Source of the DNA: Aurelia coerulea
Lineage: Eukaryota > Cnidaria > Scyphozoa > Semaeostomeae > Ulmaridae
Assembly: GCA_039566865.1 (NCBI GenBank)
Contig: CM076949.1
Location: 3,687,001-3,751,000, forward strand
Length of the DNA: 64,000 nt
Direction: 5' to 3'
Positions 1 to 10,952 of the stretch are shown piece after piece (within the stretch, counting starts at the first letter, position 1; every line of letters starts with the position of its first letter). The position numbers and the translations under genes are program-made. The notes under the pieces are model-generated. The model ran no database searches. It was not told where the DNA came from and was given only the letters and a program-made list of their open reading frames with translations.

Positions 1-754
1 TGTTAAAAGGCTTTGTGCAGAACTGATGCAATTTTTAGATCTTGCCATGATAACACACCCCACCCCTCGGTGTCATAGTATTGGACAAGCAAAACGAAGC
101 ACTTTTTACTTGAAATGCTAACCAGTTTCAAATCAAAACATGAATTGTAAACTTTCGACTTCTCAGTTGAAAACTGAGTGTTCGAAGTTCGCCTCACTGA
201 TCAATTTAGCTGCCCCATTTTCACGTGTTTGGTGCGTAAAAGTTGAGGCAGAAAAACAGTTGTTTCTTAATATGTTGGAAATGCCTTTATCCACGTTCTA
301 GGGGGCTGGCATCGTTGAATCAGAAGACATAGCAACTTTGTATCTCAACAGTTTCCAGATTTCTTCATTAAATATGATTCGAGAAGGCAACTTATTACGA
401 AACTTAAAATAAGCTACGATAAAATATCCAAGTCAATACCACATTGGGGAGAATTCCACAAATTTTCATTTTTGACTGCGTATGTAAGACATTGGAATTA
501 GCTTTCAGTTTTTAGGGTCATCAGGATAGTAGCCAGGTAGTCATCTGCGACATAGAGCCGAGGTTATATGTGCAATGCGAGGAAGGATGTTATGCAGTAT
601 TAGCTGAACTCAAATATCCACATTAAAAATTTCCCAAATTGATGCCAAAAATCTATAAGTCAGTGAGCCATCTAAATCCATCATGCATTTGGCACCTTCA
701 TGAAAGGAAAGAGATTTAATATGATCTCAAAACCAAGCATCTATGCAAATCACC
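1..754. other. Intergenic, no feature recognised
   Basis: AT-rich sequence without a convincing ORF, RNA gene or repeat pairing. A 64-codon minus-strand ORF at 3-197 shows no family resemblance. Confidence 0.4.
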
Positions 755-1062
755 GACTACGAGAACGATAACATTTGGCATGGAGTCGCTCTCATTCAGA
801 GGAAGCCTATTGTGCAACAACCTGAACGATGAAATAAAGGGGCTACCAACAGTTACAAGCTTTAAAAGAAAGATCAAAATCTGGACGGATGAATAGTGTA
901 ATTGTAAAATTTGTAAGTAGCTTGTCCATTACGTTATGTAGCTTGTAAATATTATTCCTTATAGATATATCTTTGCAAATTATATTGTAAATAGTTGGTA
1001 TTATTTAGCAGCTTGCAACTATGTGACACCAACTTTAAAGAATAAAGATGATTTGATTTGAA
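755..1062 (+). mobile_element. LINE 3' end fragment
   Basis: After a short frame disruption the plus strand reads GMESLSFRGSLLCNNLNDEIK and TSFKRKIKIW, the standard C terminus of animal non-LTR retrotransposon ORF2 (L/SxSFRGSxxWNxLPxEI pattern). It ends with an untranslated segment and a short ATTTG-type tail at about 1050-1062. 5'-truncated and dead. Confidence 0.7.
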
Positions 1063-1246
1063 TTTAGAGGCAATTTTTTAGTTTTCTGAAATAATTTGGC
1101 GGTTTTAAGGGTGTTGATACCCCTTAGGATCCCAATTCCAGGTCCCATCTGGCACCACGTCTGACTTGCCCCTCTCTGCACCCCAGTTTTATAGCAAGCT
1201 GCCAGACTCCTGTGAATGAAAGCAGATAGGAGAGAAGGTGAAGTTA

Positions 1247-1756
1247 GGGACGGGTTATTAATTTTTGCTGGGGAGAGGGTGGAAGACATTTCAACTATTT
1301 GGCGGAATTTTCGCAACCCCTCTCTGATTTTCCTGAACATTTTGGTACCCCCTCAAATATTGCAGAAAATATTTTCAGCCCCCCCCCCCTTTCAAATACA
1401 TGCATGTAAGGTAATAGCACTATACTGTCTTCATTTAAATTGCATGGAGCTTTACATCGGCACAGCTGCTGGTATGTTAAAGAAAAATATCATTTCAAAT
1501 GTGATGCGAAAAGAGCAAGCTGAAGCAGTTGCATTTAAGAATTAAGGACGAACTAGTGTTAGATAGAAGTGAACTTACTTCCTGAAGAGCTAGCCTTGTG
1601 GAACTCTACAGGACATACAGTATCTCTAACTATTTTCATACATCCTCCCTAAATTGTGCGTTATTTTCGTCCCCCTCTCTTTGAGTACGTAAAATTTCCG
1701 CACCCCCTCCCAGATGTCTTCCACCACGTCCCCGGCAAGGAATATTGACCGATCCC
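1247..1756. mobile_element. Foldback MITE with TTA target duplication
   Basis: The left end (GGGACGGGTTATTAATTTTT, then a GGGTGGAAGACAT-like segment) is matched in reverse by the right end (1709-1756: ATGTCTTCCACC, then ATTGACCGATCCC). Both ends are flanked by TTA (1244-1246, 1757-1759), as in PIF/Harbinger-type elements. No transposase. Confidence 0.6.
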
Positions 1757-2177
1757 TTAGACAGGTGCAGGCAAGACGACAGGTGCAGTTTATAGAATAA
1801 GAGATAAAAAGTCAGCAAATGGAAAACAGCAGCAAAAGTGCTGCTTTGGCGAAAGAATATGATGCGCATCATATCATATGTTCCCAACTGGATATTACAT
1901 TTCCTCGACAGCCACACTAGGATGAGTGCCCCCCAGATAGAAAGAAAGTAGAAGCCACTTATATCAAAGTCAAGAGACTACCAAAGATTCTCCATTTATT
2001 TAGCTAAATAAATGTGCATGTTAATATTGATATGGTTTGGGAATTTGTCGAATTTATGTATTTGACTCGTAAAATTGCTTATACATATCCTAGACATTTG
2101 ATTTTGTGAATAAGCCCCCCTCTCTATTAAGTCCCCTTCTGGAGTGTCCAAAGTTAAATAACCCCCCGGGGGCTTAA

Positions 2178-2440
2178 AGGCACTGAGTCTGCATAAATAG
2201 CGCGCTCATGACCAATATCAACTTCTTTTCAATCATGAAACAAAAGTTGTGATTTAATCGCTATTGAAATTAAACCAAAGAAATTGCCAAGGATAATGCA
2301 AGGATTAAGAAGTCTTTGGTCTCCCATGCTAATGACTTTAGCACTATTGTGCGATAACAAAGGGCCGTCAGCAGTTTGTCAGCAAAATTCAGGATAGCGT
2401 TAACGCTCAGCTATTCATATGGACTCAATTCCTTTAACAG
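2178..2440 (+). repeat. Dispersed repeat, copy 1
   Basis: About 265 bp, roughly 90% identical by eye to 10121-10385 in the same orientation. Shared landmarks are GCATAAATAGCGCGCTCATG, CAAAGGGCCGTCAGC and GCTCAGCTATT. No coding potential; family unknown. Confidence 0.7.
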
Positions 2441-2731
2441 AGCGTTTACAGTATATGCGAATATCTTTTACTCCCTTTTTTCATTCAATATAAAGATTTT
2501 ACGAAAATGAAGCACTTAAGACACTATGTACTAACTACTTAAAACACTACAAGGACGATACAACGAGCATCATTACCCCCTCACGCTCCTCCGCAGCGTC
2601 CTACTAATTTGACTTTGTCTGTCCTTGTGTCATAAATTTGTTTATTTTGCTTAACCCCCTGTTATTCTTAAACCAGCTTCAAAACGTTTGTTTTCACAAT
2701 TGATTTTATAGTATAGTTTCTATGCGTAAAA

Positions 2732-2926
2732 ATGTTGCGAAATCTAAAAGTCGCTGCGAAGGAGCGTGACTACCCCATGGCCTGTAGAATATGCAGAGAA
2801 ATTACAATTAAATACGATTGTTTTATTGATAAATACAATAGCCGGTTTCACATTGGATGTCAGGCTAGCATAGGCGATAATGTCGAACAACAGAAACCCC
2901 AGCCGAGAGAGCAACAACGACAATGA
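2732..2926 (+). CDS. Small ORF with CxxC...HxxC pattern, unknown
   Basis: A 64-codon ORF with a lysine/arginine-rich start, a middle reading MACRICREITIKYDC then FHIGC, and a Gln-rich C terminus. The C-x2-C and H-x2-C spacing loosely resembles the truncated zinc-finger/PHD-like part of LINE ORF1 or a reduced PHD finger, but ligands are too few for a full domain. It may equally be a chance ORF in repeat-rich DNA. No function assigned. Confidence 0.25.
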   Translation: MLRNLKVAAKERDYPMACRICREITIKYDCFIDKYNSRFHIGCQASIGDNVEQQKPQPREQQRQ

Positions 2927-3069
2927 CTGCTGACGTCACTGCTCTCCGCCCAGAGTCCCTTACGCTCAGGACACCTAGACTTATGACGATGAGTCTCTTA
3001 TTTCCCTGTGCTCTTTGACTTCAAGACGACGCCAATGCTATCAGGTCGGGGTTTCTTTTTAGATTATTG

Positions 3070-3543
3070 TTGATTTTGAAATGTTGAAAATCAAAGCAGC
3101 TGAATTGTCATCCAAGCATTCTTACAACGAAAACCTAGCATAAAATGCAATACAGGCGATACAAACAAACAAAAAAGAAAAACAAAGGAATGAGAGACTG
3201 GATGGCTGTGTGGCGTGAAGCAAAAGTTTGACAGTTTGGTGGATGCGTTTATAGTCAATTCGAGTATAGTTCTATTAGCATCATCAGCAAGGTCTTTATC
3301 ACCATAAAATAAAAGCTGTATAAGAGAATTGATTGAAAGGCTATTGATTTGAAAACATGGTCGCAATGCTACTGAAACTGCAGCGAGAAGATCTCGTAGT
3401 TGAATGTCAAATGAAGGGCAAAGCAACGAAATGTGATCCGTATCCTCAATCCCGTCATTCGTAGGGCACATTGGTTTTACAGCGTCCTTAAAATTGTGCC
3501 TGAATTTGATTCTGCGACGAACTCTTCTTTTACAGTTTGACAT
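3070..3543 (-). pseudogene. LINE ORF2 C-terminal fragment
   Basis: The minus-strand ORF opens KRRVRRRIKFRHNF and contains CPTNDGIEDTDHISLLCPSF, the C-terminal zinc-knuckle-like motif (CPxC...H..LLCP) of non-LTR retrotransposon ORF2, followed by LIQLLFYGDKDL. The same tail type recurs at 6045-6230 and 45995-46219 with different sequence. The RT and upstream parts are missing. Confidence 0.75.
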
Positions 3544-3872
3544 AACAACAAATTCAACAGCACCGTAGGAACCTTCTTTGAGGTTGGGGGAGGGGGGAGG
3601 GGACGATATTTCAAGGGCAGTCTGTCATCAAGCTAAAGAGGCACTTCCTGAAACAAAAAGGGCTCGTGCCCCTAGTACCCCAAATAATTAATCTTGTACT
3701 TAAAAAAAAGATGAAACATAGAGTGATTTCCATGAAGACTTTCGTGGAGGTCCAACGCAAATTTGCGATAACTCGCGGCGGTTATTGCAGAAAGTTTGCT
3801 AATCTAAAACTGGCAGGAAACTTCCAGGGGAATACCTTAACCATGAAAACATTACAAAACAGTTAGCTAATG

Positions 3873-4049
3873 GACCTTTTGGCTATTCTACAAAAGAGCC
3901 TGGATCGAGGGTTATTTTCATACATTTTATAATAGAGGCTCGATCGAGTGCCGTTAGAGCTTCTGTCACTATTGTGCACATTCGAAAATTCTTCAAAATG
4001 TATCAAAATATCGTTCGATTCTGATTCTTTTCAGAATAGCTAAAAGGTC
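3873..4049. mobile_element. Small TIR MITE (GACCTTTTAGCTATTCT family), copy 1
   Basis: About 177 bp; the ends read GGACCTTTTGGCTATTCTAC and the reverse complement of GACCTTTTAGCTATTCTGAA. Other copies are at 49137-49316 and 54203-54381, with a partial one at 36129-36185. TA flanks on the better copies suggest Tc1/mariner-type mobilisation. Confidence 0.7.
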
Positions 4050-4398
4050 TATTGACTCGAAATTAGAGCTGGAAGAAAAGTAGATTGAAACCACTTAAAA
4101 ATAATGAAACATTATTAACGTAAACGTAAAAACTTTGCTGTTCTAAACCCAATCTAACTCTTGCAAGTCTTATGATAACCACAAAAGTACACCATAAAAA
4201 CGAAACAATCGGTCAGTAAACTCGAAAATTAGAACTGGACAATAGAGTTTATCGAAAAGATTTTCGCCGGTGGTCGTAAAAAAATTGTTAATCTAAAACC
4301 AGTCTAGATCCTGCAGGTCATCTCATAACCACGAAAACACACCGTAAAAACGAAACAGTTGGTTATTGACTCGCAATCAGAACTACAATCAAAATCAG
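4050..4398 (+). repeat. Satellite array of about 160 bp units, left block
   Basis: At least two units. Each carries TTTTCGCCGGTGGTCGTAAA-like, GAAACCAGTCTAG-like, CTTGCAGGTCAT-like and CATAACCATGAAAACA-like landmarks in order. The array resumes at 6512 after a LINE insertion. Confidence 0.75.
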
Positions 4399-4519
4399 TT
4401 TTATGAATACCTGGAAGCAAATAAATCACTATATGAGCATCAGTCTGGTTTTCGACTCTTACACTCGGTTGCCACAGCCCTTGTGCCTTGTGGGTAGCAC
4501 CAATGATTAGTACCTGAAT

Positions 4520-4794
4520 GTTTCACCTTTGTTCTTTCTTATATGCTTTCTTCTTCTTTCCAAATATACTGCCCGATTCTACCCTCATTTCCTCACTCTC
4601 TTAGTTTGTGTCACTTCCTTGTTCATCCATTCCTTTATTTCTTTCTCCTCTTTTCCCTTGCTCTCCATTTCTTTTTCCTTTATCTCCTCTTCCTTCCTGG
4701 GAAATTTGAGTATTTCAGCTACCTTCCTGGTAGCGCCGCTACCACGCTACTTGGTTTTTTGAGCCCTGTCATTTAGTTTACACTACAGCACCAT
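4520..4794. other. 275 bp pyrimidine-rich insertion inside the LINE RT
   Basis: It separates the codons for TND(stop)YLN from those for IDKGKYTGLIFID, which are contiguous in related RTs. Long CT-rich tract at 4525-4720. No matching target duplication or TIR seen. Origin unknown. Confidence 0.55.
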
Positions 4795-5826
4795 ATTGAT
4801 AAAGGAAAATACACTGGTTTAATTTTTATTGATTTGGAGAAGGCTTTCGACACGGTTGATCATGAAATCCTGCTAAAAAACTGAAAATGTATGGAGTGAC
4901 TGGCCTGGAAAATGACTGGTTTAAATCATACTTGGATAATCGTAAAAAAATTTGCAGGATAGATGGCACTTCCTCCAATGTGAAGGGAATAAATTGTGGA
5001 GTTCCTCAAGGCTCTTGTCTTGGCCCACTCTTATTCCTGATATATATCAATGATTTGCCTTTTTCCCTGCACCAATCTTATGTCAGCATGTACGCTGATG
5101 ATACGGCCATTTCCCTCTCTTCAAAAAGCATTGATGATCCACAAAAAGACCTAAACTTAGATCTTTTGAAGCTACATGATTGGTTGCATGCTAACAAACT
5201 TTCTCTGAACGTTGTGAAAACGCAGTCGCTTATTATAGGTTCTGGTCCAAACATCCGTAAGATCGAAAGCCAGCCTGATGCTCAACCATCTTTTTCAATA
5301 GGTGATCAGGAAATTGAAATGATAGCCAATACAAAATACTTAGGTGTTCAGACAGACAGTCAACTAAACTGAGACAAACATCGATACAATCAAGACCAAG
5401 GCTAATCGAGCCCTTGACTTATTAATTATTCCAAGACATACCTTCCACCTGACGGCCTCAACAAAATGTATTGAGGAATTGTAGAGCCCCATTTGAGTTA
5501 CTCTTGCTCCGTTTGGGGGTGCTGCAGTGAATCAAATATCAGCGTCTTGCAAAAAATCCAAAATAGAGCTGCAAGAATTGTAACAAACAGCCCATATGAT
5601 GCTTCTGCTGCTCCGCTAATTCAGAATCTTGGCTGGTCAACTATCAGTAATCTTGTAAGAAAAGAGACCACTACTCTAACTTATAAATCTCTGAATTCGC
5701 TTACCCCAGACTATTTGAGAAAATTATTCACAAAATGTTCGAATGACAGAGAACGGATTCTGCACTCTTCAGAAACTGATCTTAGGATACAGTTACTAAA
5801 AATAATCCATGGCCAAAAGGCCTTTT

Positions 5827-6305
5827 TTTCTACATTCAATTAAAAGCTTACAAACGAATTACTAACTACACTACTTACAAAATACTATACCCTACTACTA
5901 AAACAATACCATTAGGAGCGAAAAACAATAACTACCTCATGGCAACATAAAACAGAAAAATACGAACATAGCGTAACAACTAGAGAAAGAAAAAAAATAG
6001 CACTTACTAAAAGGGAGATGGTGGTTGTATGATTTAGGGACTTGCTAATCAAATCGGCCAGTTTTATGGATAAAACGTAGAGACCCATCTGGAAGATCGT
6101 TATCACCATACAATAGAATCTTTAGAAGAACATCATTTGAAAGATTGGTAAATCCATGTGGTCGTAATAAAGAGGAAACTCCAGCGAGAAGGCCTCTTCG
6201 TAATACTTCACAGGAAGGGCAGAGCAACAAAGAGTGTTCCGTGTCCTCAATGCCATTAATTGGTTGGGCACATTGGGTTTATGGTATCTCTGAAATTATG
6301 CTTTA
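5827..6305 (-). mobile_element. Nested LINE 3' fragment with 12 bp target duplication
   Basis: The minus strand reads LLLCPSCEVLRRGLLAGVSS and LLKILLYGDNDLPDG, a LINE ORF2 C terminus. The flanking 12-mers AAAAGGCCTTTT at 5815-5826 and 6306-6317 are identical, and the plus-strand LINE resumes exactly after them. This is a second retrotransposition into the first. Confidence 0.8.
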
Positions 6306-6511
6306 AAAAGGCCTTTTCTTATCGCGGTGTGAAACGATGTAGAAAGGGAGACAAAATTGGCACCCTCCCTGAGAATTTTTAAAGTGCGACTACAGAAGGG
6401 GGTGTAACTTAAATTTCATTTTTACGTTCTTTTTCATAGACTTCGTATTGCATTATATTGTATATTAGGTATGTTCTTTCCTTTAATTTTACTTTACTTT
6501 ACTTTACTTAG

Positions 6512-7215
6512 AACTGCAATAAGAACTGAAAAATTTATTCAGTCGAAAACATTTTCGCCGGTGATCGTAAAAAGTTCGCTAATCTGAAACCAGTCAAGAT
6601 CTCTTGCAGGTCATAATTATCATAACCATGAAAACATATCGTAAAAACGAAAATTTGGTAAACTGACTCGTAATCAGAACTGCAATCAGAACTGAAAAAT
6701 TGAGTTAGTCGAAAACATTTTCGCTGGTGATCGTAAAAATTTCGCCAATCTGAAACCAGTCTAGGTCTTGCAGGTCATATCATAACCATGAAAACATACC
6801 ATAAAAACGAAACGTTGGTTAATTGACTCGAAATTAGAACTGGAGAACTGAGTTTATCGAAAATGTTTTCGCTGGTAAATAACAGCAACAGAAAATCAAA
6901 AGAAAAAAAGTAGAAAGATCGAAAACATTCGTAAACTTGTTCGCAAATAAACAAAAACATCTTCGCCAAGGATCGCAAAAAGTACGCTAATTCAAAGGCA
7001 ACAGAGAACTTGCAGCTTATGTCCATAGTTTAAGTAGGTCGATGAAAATAACCGAAAGAGCGAAAAAGTTCGTCCATTGCCGATGATCGTAAAAAGACTG
7101 TTAATTCGAATCCAATAAGAAACTTGCAGGTCATGTTGATCAATAAAGTTGATCGAAACACTTACCGCTTAAGCGAAACAGTTGTTCAATCGACCTGCAA
7201 TCAGAGCTGGAAACC
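6512..7215 (+). repeat. Satellite array of about 160 bp units, right block
   Basis: Continuation of the 4050-4398 array: units begin near 6520, 6676, 6836 and (degenerate) 7050. They share GAACTGCAATCAGAACTG, TTTTCGCCGGTGATCGTAAA and CTTGCAGGTCATAT-like motifs in fixed order. The unit at 6836 diverges after 40 bp. No ORF. Confidence 0.75.
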
Positions 7216-7624
7216 GGAGCCCGCGATGATACCAAACATCTCTCTTGTGAAAAAACCCCCTCACACCTTCAACGTTGAGCAGGGCAAAGTGCGGTATAGC
7301 TCAGGGTCTGCGTTTCACTACCTAAATGGGGCTATGCAAAGTAAAAGCTGTTGTTTTCCCATTGCATAATAGGATCTGGGAGAATGCTGAGAGAATCACC
7401 ACTCAGACTGCACTGCAATTAAAATTTCCTACTTTTTCTGACTCATAACAAAACCAAGCACAATGCAATGTAGGAATTCTCTCGTATAAGAGATCGAGAA
7501 CAAGATATCTTGCTTACTTACAAAGTTTCCTGCATCTACAACCTTTCAGAACAAGATACAGCTATATTTCCATACATTATCCTGGCAATTTGAAAACAAA
7601 TTAAAGTCATGATCGGATAAGTAA

Positions 7625-7972
7625 AGGGAGTGTGCAATGGTATATAGGCTTCTCTATAAATAGAGCAAAGAAAACATTCAGTCACAGCATTGTTTTTTTG
7701 GCTATCAATTGTTGACAGCATGTGTGGGACATCTATTTTTAGGATTTTTGCTCTTTGCAATGCAAGTTTTTAATCTTGCACAAACCCTTTCAAGGGAGTG
7801 TGTAATGGTATATAGGCTTCTCTATCAATAGAACAAAGAAAACATTCAGTCACAGCATTGTTTTTTTGGCTATCAATTGTTGACAGCATGTGTGGGACAT
7901 CGATTTTAATAGGCCATTTTTAGATCTTTCTGCTCTTTGCAAATGCAAGTTTTTAACCTTGAACAAACCCTT
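7625..7972 (+). repeat. Tandem duplication, about 170 bp x 2
   Basis: 7625-7793 and 7794-7972 share GGGAGTGTGCAATGGTATAT, AGTCACAGCATTGTTTTTTT and TTGACAGCATGTGTGGGACA with a few substitutions. The interval 7216-7624 between it and the satellite holds nothing recognisable. Confidence 0.8.
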
Positions 7973-8340
7973 TAAAATCAGAGGATAATTATAGCTTAAA
8001 AACGGAATGAAACATTAAACAATTTAAACAGGACTTCTTATCAAGTGATATTCATTTGCAGCACTAAAAATGTTCGCTTCAGGCCACTTTTAAGGAGAGT
8101 GCGCATATCTTTGAAATGATTTTAAAAGAGTGGTGTTGCAAGTTTATGCTGATGTACAAGGAGCTGCTCGATGGGGGGTCAGTAAACTTTGCATATCTTT
8201 AAAAGAATTACAGTTGATAATGATCAATTTATCTGAAGTTACGTTATGTGTGAGGTAGGTCAGCTAATCCAGTCTTCAATTGCTTAGTGCGACAGCTGCA
8301 TCGGAGCACGCTGCAAAATGCGTCAATTTGCTTACAATGT
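7973..8340. other. Intergenic, no feature recognised
   Basis: No ORF, repeat pairing or RNA signal was seen in this stretch. Confidence 0.35.
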
Positions 8341-8344
8341 AATC

Positions 8345-8555
8345 ACTCGGTAGGCGTAAAACCACCCCTGCGTCTATTTTTACTGATGGAATATAACGGG
8401 ATTAGCGTATCTGATTTCAAGCAAAAGGCGTGAAATTGCCCCTGCTTCAATTTTTACCAGTGAGATATAGCGCTGAAGGGGCATATCCGATTTGAGAAAC
8501 ACCCTTCCTTCTATTTCTGCAGGTGAGTTGTAGCACGAGAGGCATATCTCGCCAC
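8345..8555 (+). repeat. Degenerate tandem repeat, 62-74 bp units x 3
   Basis: Three units starting near 8366, 8440 and 8502 share CCCCTGC..CTATTTTTAC, AGATATAGCG and GGCATATC-like segments. Short and decayed. Confidence 0.5.
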
Positions 8556-8603
8556 GGGGTAACCTAATAGACAGGCTTTTACTCTTTTAAAAAATCAAAA
8601 ATA

Positions 8604-8966
8604 CAGTAAATCCCTGTATATAACAAGAACATATTGGCTGTCTTTCCTGAATTATGCATCTTGTAATTAAGAACCTGTTTCAGTTTGATGTAAAATATGT
8701 TCTTATGACAGGGGTAGCAGAGTTTATTTTGGATTGTAATTATTATGTTCATTTTTTCCCAGGGTGCTGTTAAAGTTTGAATCTCCTCCACTGCTGTTTG
8801 TCAGCTTAGAATTGGTTATTAGGTACAGTATAACTTCGCCAAATCAAATAATAGGGCTGAACATCTTTGGTGAAGGTTCTAAAACGGCCTACGCAAGGCC
8901 CCGCAAGGCACTCCTATTTCAGCCTAGCTCTCAAAAAAGTAGGTTCTTATATGTGGGGATTTACTG
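8604..8966. mobile_element. TIR element CAGTAAATCCCCGCATATAA family, copy 1
   Basis: The ends read CAGTAAATCCCTGTATATAA and the reverse complement of CAGTAAATCCCCACATATAA. The internal sequence matches 46785-47205 and 61187-61602. No transposase; about 363 bp versus 420 bp in the others, so internally shortened. Confidence 0.75.
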
Positions 8967-9176
8967 TCGTGAAGGCAGTTTCCATAAGAACAAAAACCAA
9001 GAAGAGGAAGATGCAGAGACTATACTCCAGTGACAATTTGAGAGCAAACAGCCTCCGGGGGGACAATGCAGGCCTGGTTAGCAACATGAAACGTATTCTG
9101 TTCTGTTTTAACGGTCCCTGGTAAGGAATATCTTTAAAACTTTGTATTCGGATATAACTTTTATTCGCTACCGCGT

Positions 9177-9369
9177 GATGGTGTTGTGGTGCAGCGGCGT
9201 AATCCTCTGACTTTTCAGCCAGAACAGTCAGGCGGACAGGGCTCGATGCCAGTTAGAGCTCCACCACTTGAGCGTCATAACAAGGGGTCGAGGACCCGAT
9301 TAGGTCTTCTCTTGTTCTGCGATCCTAGCACTTGGCGCTAAAAACTGCTCCTTCACCGTCACCTTCACT
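9177..9369 (+). mobile_element. tRNA-derived SINE, copy 1
   Basis: About 190 bp with a tRNA-like head (A box TGGTGCAGCGG, B box GGCTCGATGCC), a conserved middle (GAGCGTCATAACAAGGGGTC) and an end CCTTCACCGTCACCTTCAC. It belongs to the family at 13761, 24291, 35691 and 55974. The sequence 9370-9900 after it shows nothing recognisable. Confidence 0.8.
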
Positions 9370-9940
9370 GCAACCAGCAGTCAAGGCTTGATACAAGAAA
9401 TCGTTTGATAAACATTTGTAATGGTTAAAAACGGCGATGCAGAATCGTCTTTGCCATGCCAGTGCAATAAAGTTGGATAAATTCAACTTAACGCCATCGG
9501 CAGGGTTAAAAAGACTGCTCATGAACGAAGGGGCTAGGCAAGAGTGAAAATCTCTTGAAATTGTCAAAAAGGCATGTGCAGAAGCTGAGAAGGCAAAGAG
9601 TGTGTGGGCTGTTCTTTGTTCTATTTATAGACGGACGGATTTACATCTGCCTATTAGCTTTAATTCAAACTTGAGGAGATCTTGTTGTGTGATGCAGCGT
9701 GGTACGATTAAGTTCAATAAACTAACTGTGTAGCATTGACGATGCATTACCGCGCTTCATGGCTACCCGCAATGCACCAAGAACGCGACCCATCAAATTG
9801 GAATTCAGCTCAACGCGTCAAGCCGCATCAAGGGTATTAGGCCACTTATGATTTGATCAAATATTTATTCACATTGATTGTTCTTGTTTTCTTTTGTTCG
9901 ACTAAACTTGCCCTACTCCTGTGTGTTGGGCAGTGGCGGA

Positions 9941-10090
9941 CACCTGGGGGGGGGGGGGGGGGCGAGGGGGTGCGATCGCCCCCCCAATGTTGGCTAGAAC
10001 AAAGATCTTTTGTTCGAAAACAATAGAAACAAACAATGCTTTTTAACCCTACTCGCCCCCCCTGTGTATTGGGTCCTTTTCTTCTGTAAA
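9941..10090. repeat. Poly-G/poly-C tracts flanking an inverted segment
   Basis: A long G run (about 9946-9962) and C runs (9980-9985, 10057-10062) lie in a short inverted arrangement. Low-complexity sequence; lengths may be assembly-sensitive. Confidence 0.45.
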
Positions 10091-10120
10091 GGCACACTAA
10101 AACACAAGAACACAAGGGAG

Positions 10121-10385
10121 TTAAAGCATCGAGTCCGCATAAATAGCGCGCTCATGACCAATATCAACTTCTTTTCAATAATAAAACAAAACTTGTGATT
10201 TAATCGCTATTGCAATTAAACCAAAGAAATTCCCGAGGATAATGCAGGATTAAGAAGCCTTTGATCTCCACTGCTAATGACTTTAGCACTATTGTGCTAC
10301 AACAAAGGGCCGTCAGCGGTTTGTCAGCAGAAATTCAAGATGGCGTTGACGCTCAGCTATTTATATGGACTCAATGCCTTTAACA
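10121..10385 (+). repeat. Dispersed repeat, copy 2
   Basis: Partner of 2178-2440 in the same orientation, about 7.9 kb away. It ends where the inferred GCN1 3' UTR region begins. Confidence 0.7.
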
Positions 10386-10817
10386 TTCAAAAATTACCAA
10401 ACTGAAAGCAGTTAGGCCAATTGACTCTGGTTAGGATAAGTTCAGTTGAGCAAAACTAAGAAAACAAAAACAATCAAAGCAATGTAAATAAATATCTAAT
10501 AAAAACATTGGTGTCTGAACCACCCTTGGCCGCATCGCACCACATCCTCGTCTCGATTGTGAATTTAGCTCCACGCAATATATCTCTCCAGTCCTCCAGT
10601 TAAACGTTTGGGAGAAGGCAATCTCGACTTAGTAAACTTCAGATCCTTGAGAATGAATAAATCCTTTGACAATTCAAAATTTAGAAATATTTCTTTCCTA
10701 ACTTTCTTCATAATTCCCACAGGCATACAAAACCAATTTTTCAAAAGAAGTTACCTGATTTCACTTGTCTAAACGCTACCATTTTTCGCATTAAGTTCAT
10801 AATACTTATCGTTCTCA
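10386..10817 (-). other. Probable GCN1 3' UTR / immediate downstream sequence
   Basis: No coding signal or repeat was recognised here. No AATAAA (minus strand) occurs between the stop and 9900. Candidate poly(A) signals are ATTAAA (plus-strand tttaat 10199-10204, inside a repeat) and AATAAA (plus-strand tttatt 9864-9869). The true 3' end cannot be placed. Confidence 0.4.
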
Positions 10818-10952
10818 TCATTTCAGTCCAGTCTTCGCTTCAAAGAAATAGTCTTCATTATTTTCACACAGTTGAAGTTGTTTGTTGAGCGGTCCTCGAC
10901 GTGCGTCTCTCAACTTGTCGGCAATGTCATTCGGAAGAACACTAGCTACGTC
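10818..10952 (-). CDS. GCN1: GCN1 exon 27, terminal coding exon with stop
   Basis: 135 nt including the TGA stop at 10818-10820. Reads [14 protein letters not shown] and ends [10 protein letters not shown]. Acceptor TTTTCTTGTAG. The last residues are divergent, as is usual for the GCN1 C terminus, so the assignment rests on frame continuity, the acceptor and the 1337-codon total. Confidence 0.88.
   Translation of the reverse strand, partial: DVASVLPNDIADKLRDARRGPLNKQLQLCENNEDYFFEAKTGLK

Larger units (their letters stand above)
4399..6511 (+). pseudogene. LINE (non-LTR) reverse transcriptase pseudogene, with two insertions
   Basis: A 5'-truncated LINE inserted in the satellite. It reads QSGFR..HSVATAL (4444-4478), RT motif A IFIDLEKAFDTVDHE (near 4830), motif B GVPQGSCLGPLLFLIYIND (near 5000), motif C MYADDTA (near 5095), then WLHANKLSLN, VWGCCSESNISVLQKIQNRA and, after an insertion, KAFSYRGVK (from about 6308) with a 3' tail of ACTTT repeats at 6490-6510. 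It is interrupted by a pyrimidine-rich 275 bp insert (4520-4794) and by a reverse-oriented LINE fragment (5827-6305). Stops at 4491 and 5370 and frame changes show it is dead. The motif set fits the CR1/L2/jockey group; exact clade uncertain. Confidence 0.88.

Noticed and set aside
4529..4776. Two overlapping Phe/Leu/Ser-rich ORFs as membrane proteins
   Set aside because: They translate the pyrimidine-rich insert in the LINE; open in two frames simultaneously as expected for a CT tract.
9177..9369. Functional tRNA gene
   Set aside because: A and B boxes are present, but the acceptor stem does not close and the same 190 bp unit occurs five times.
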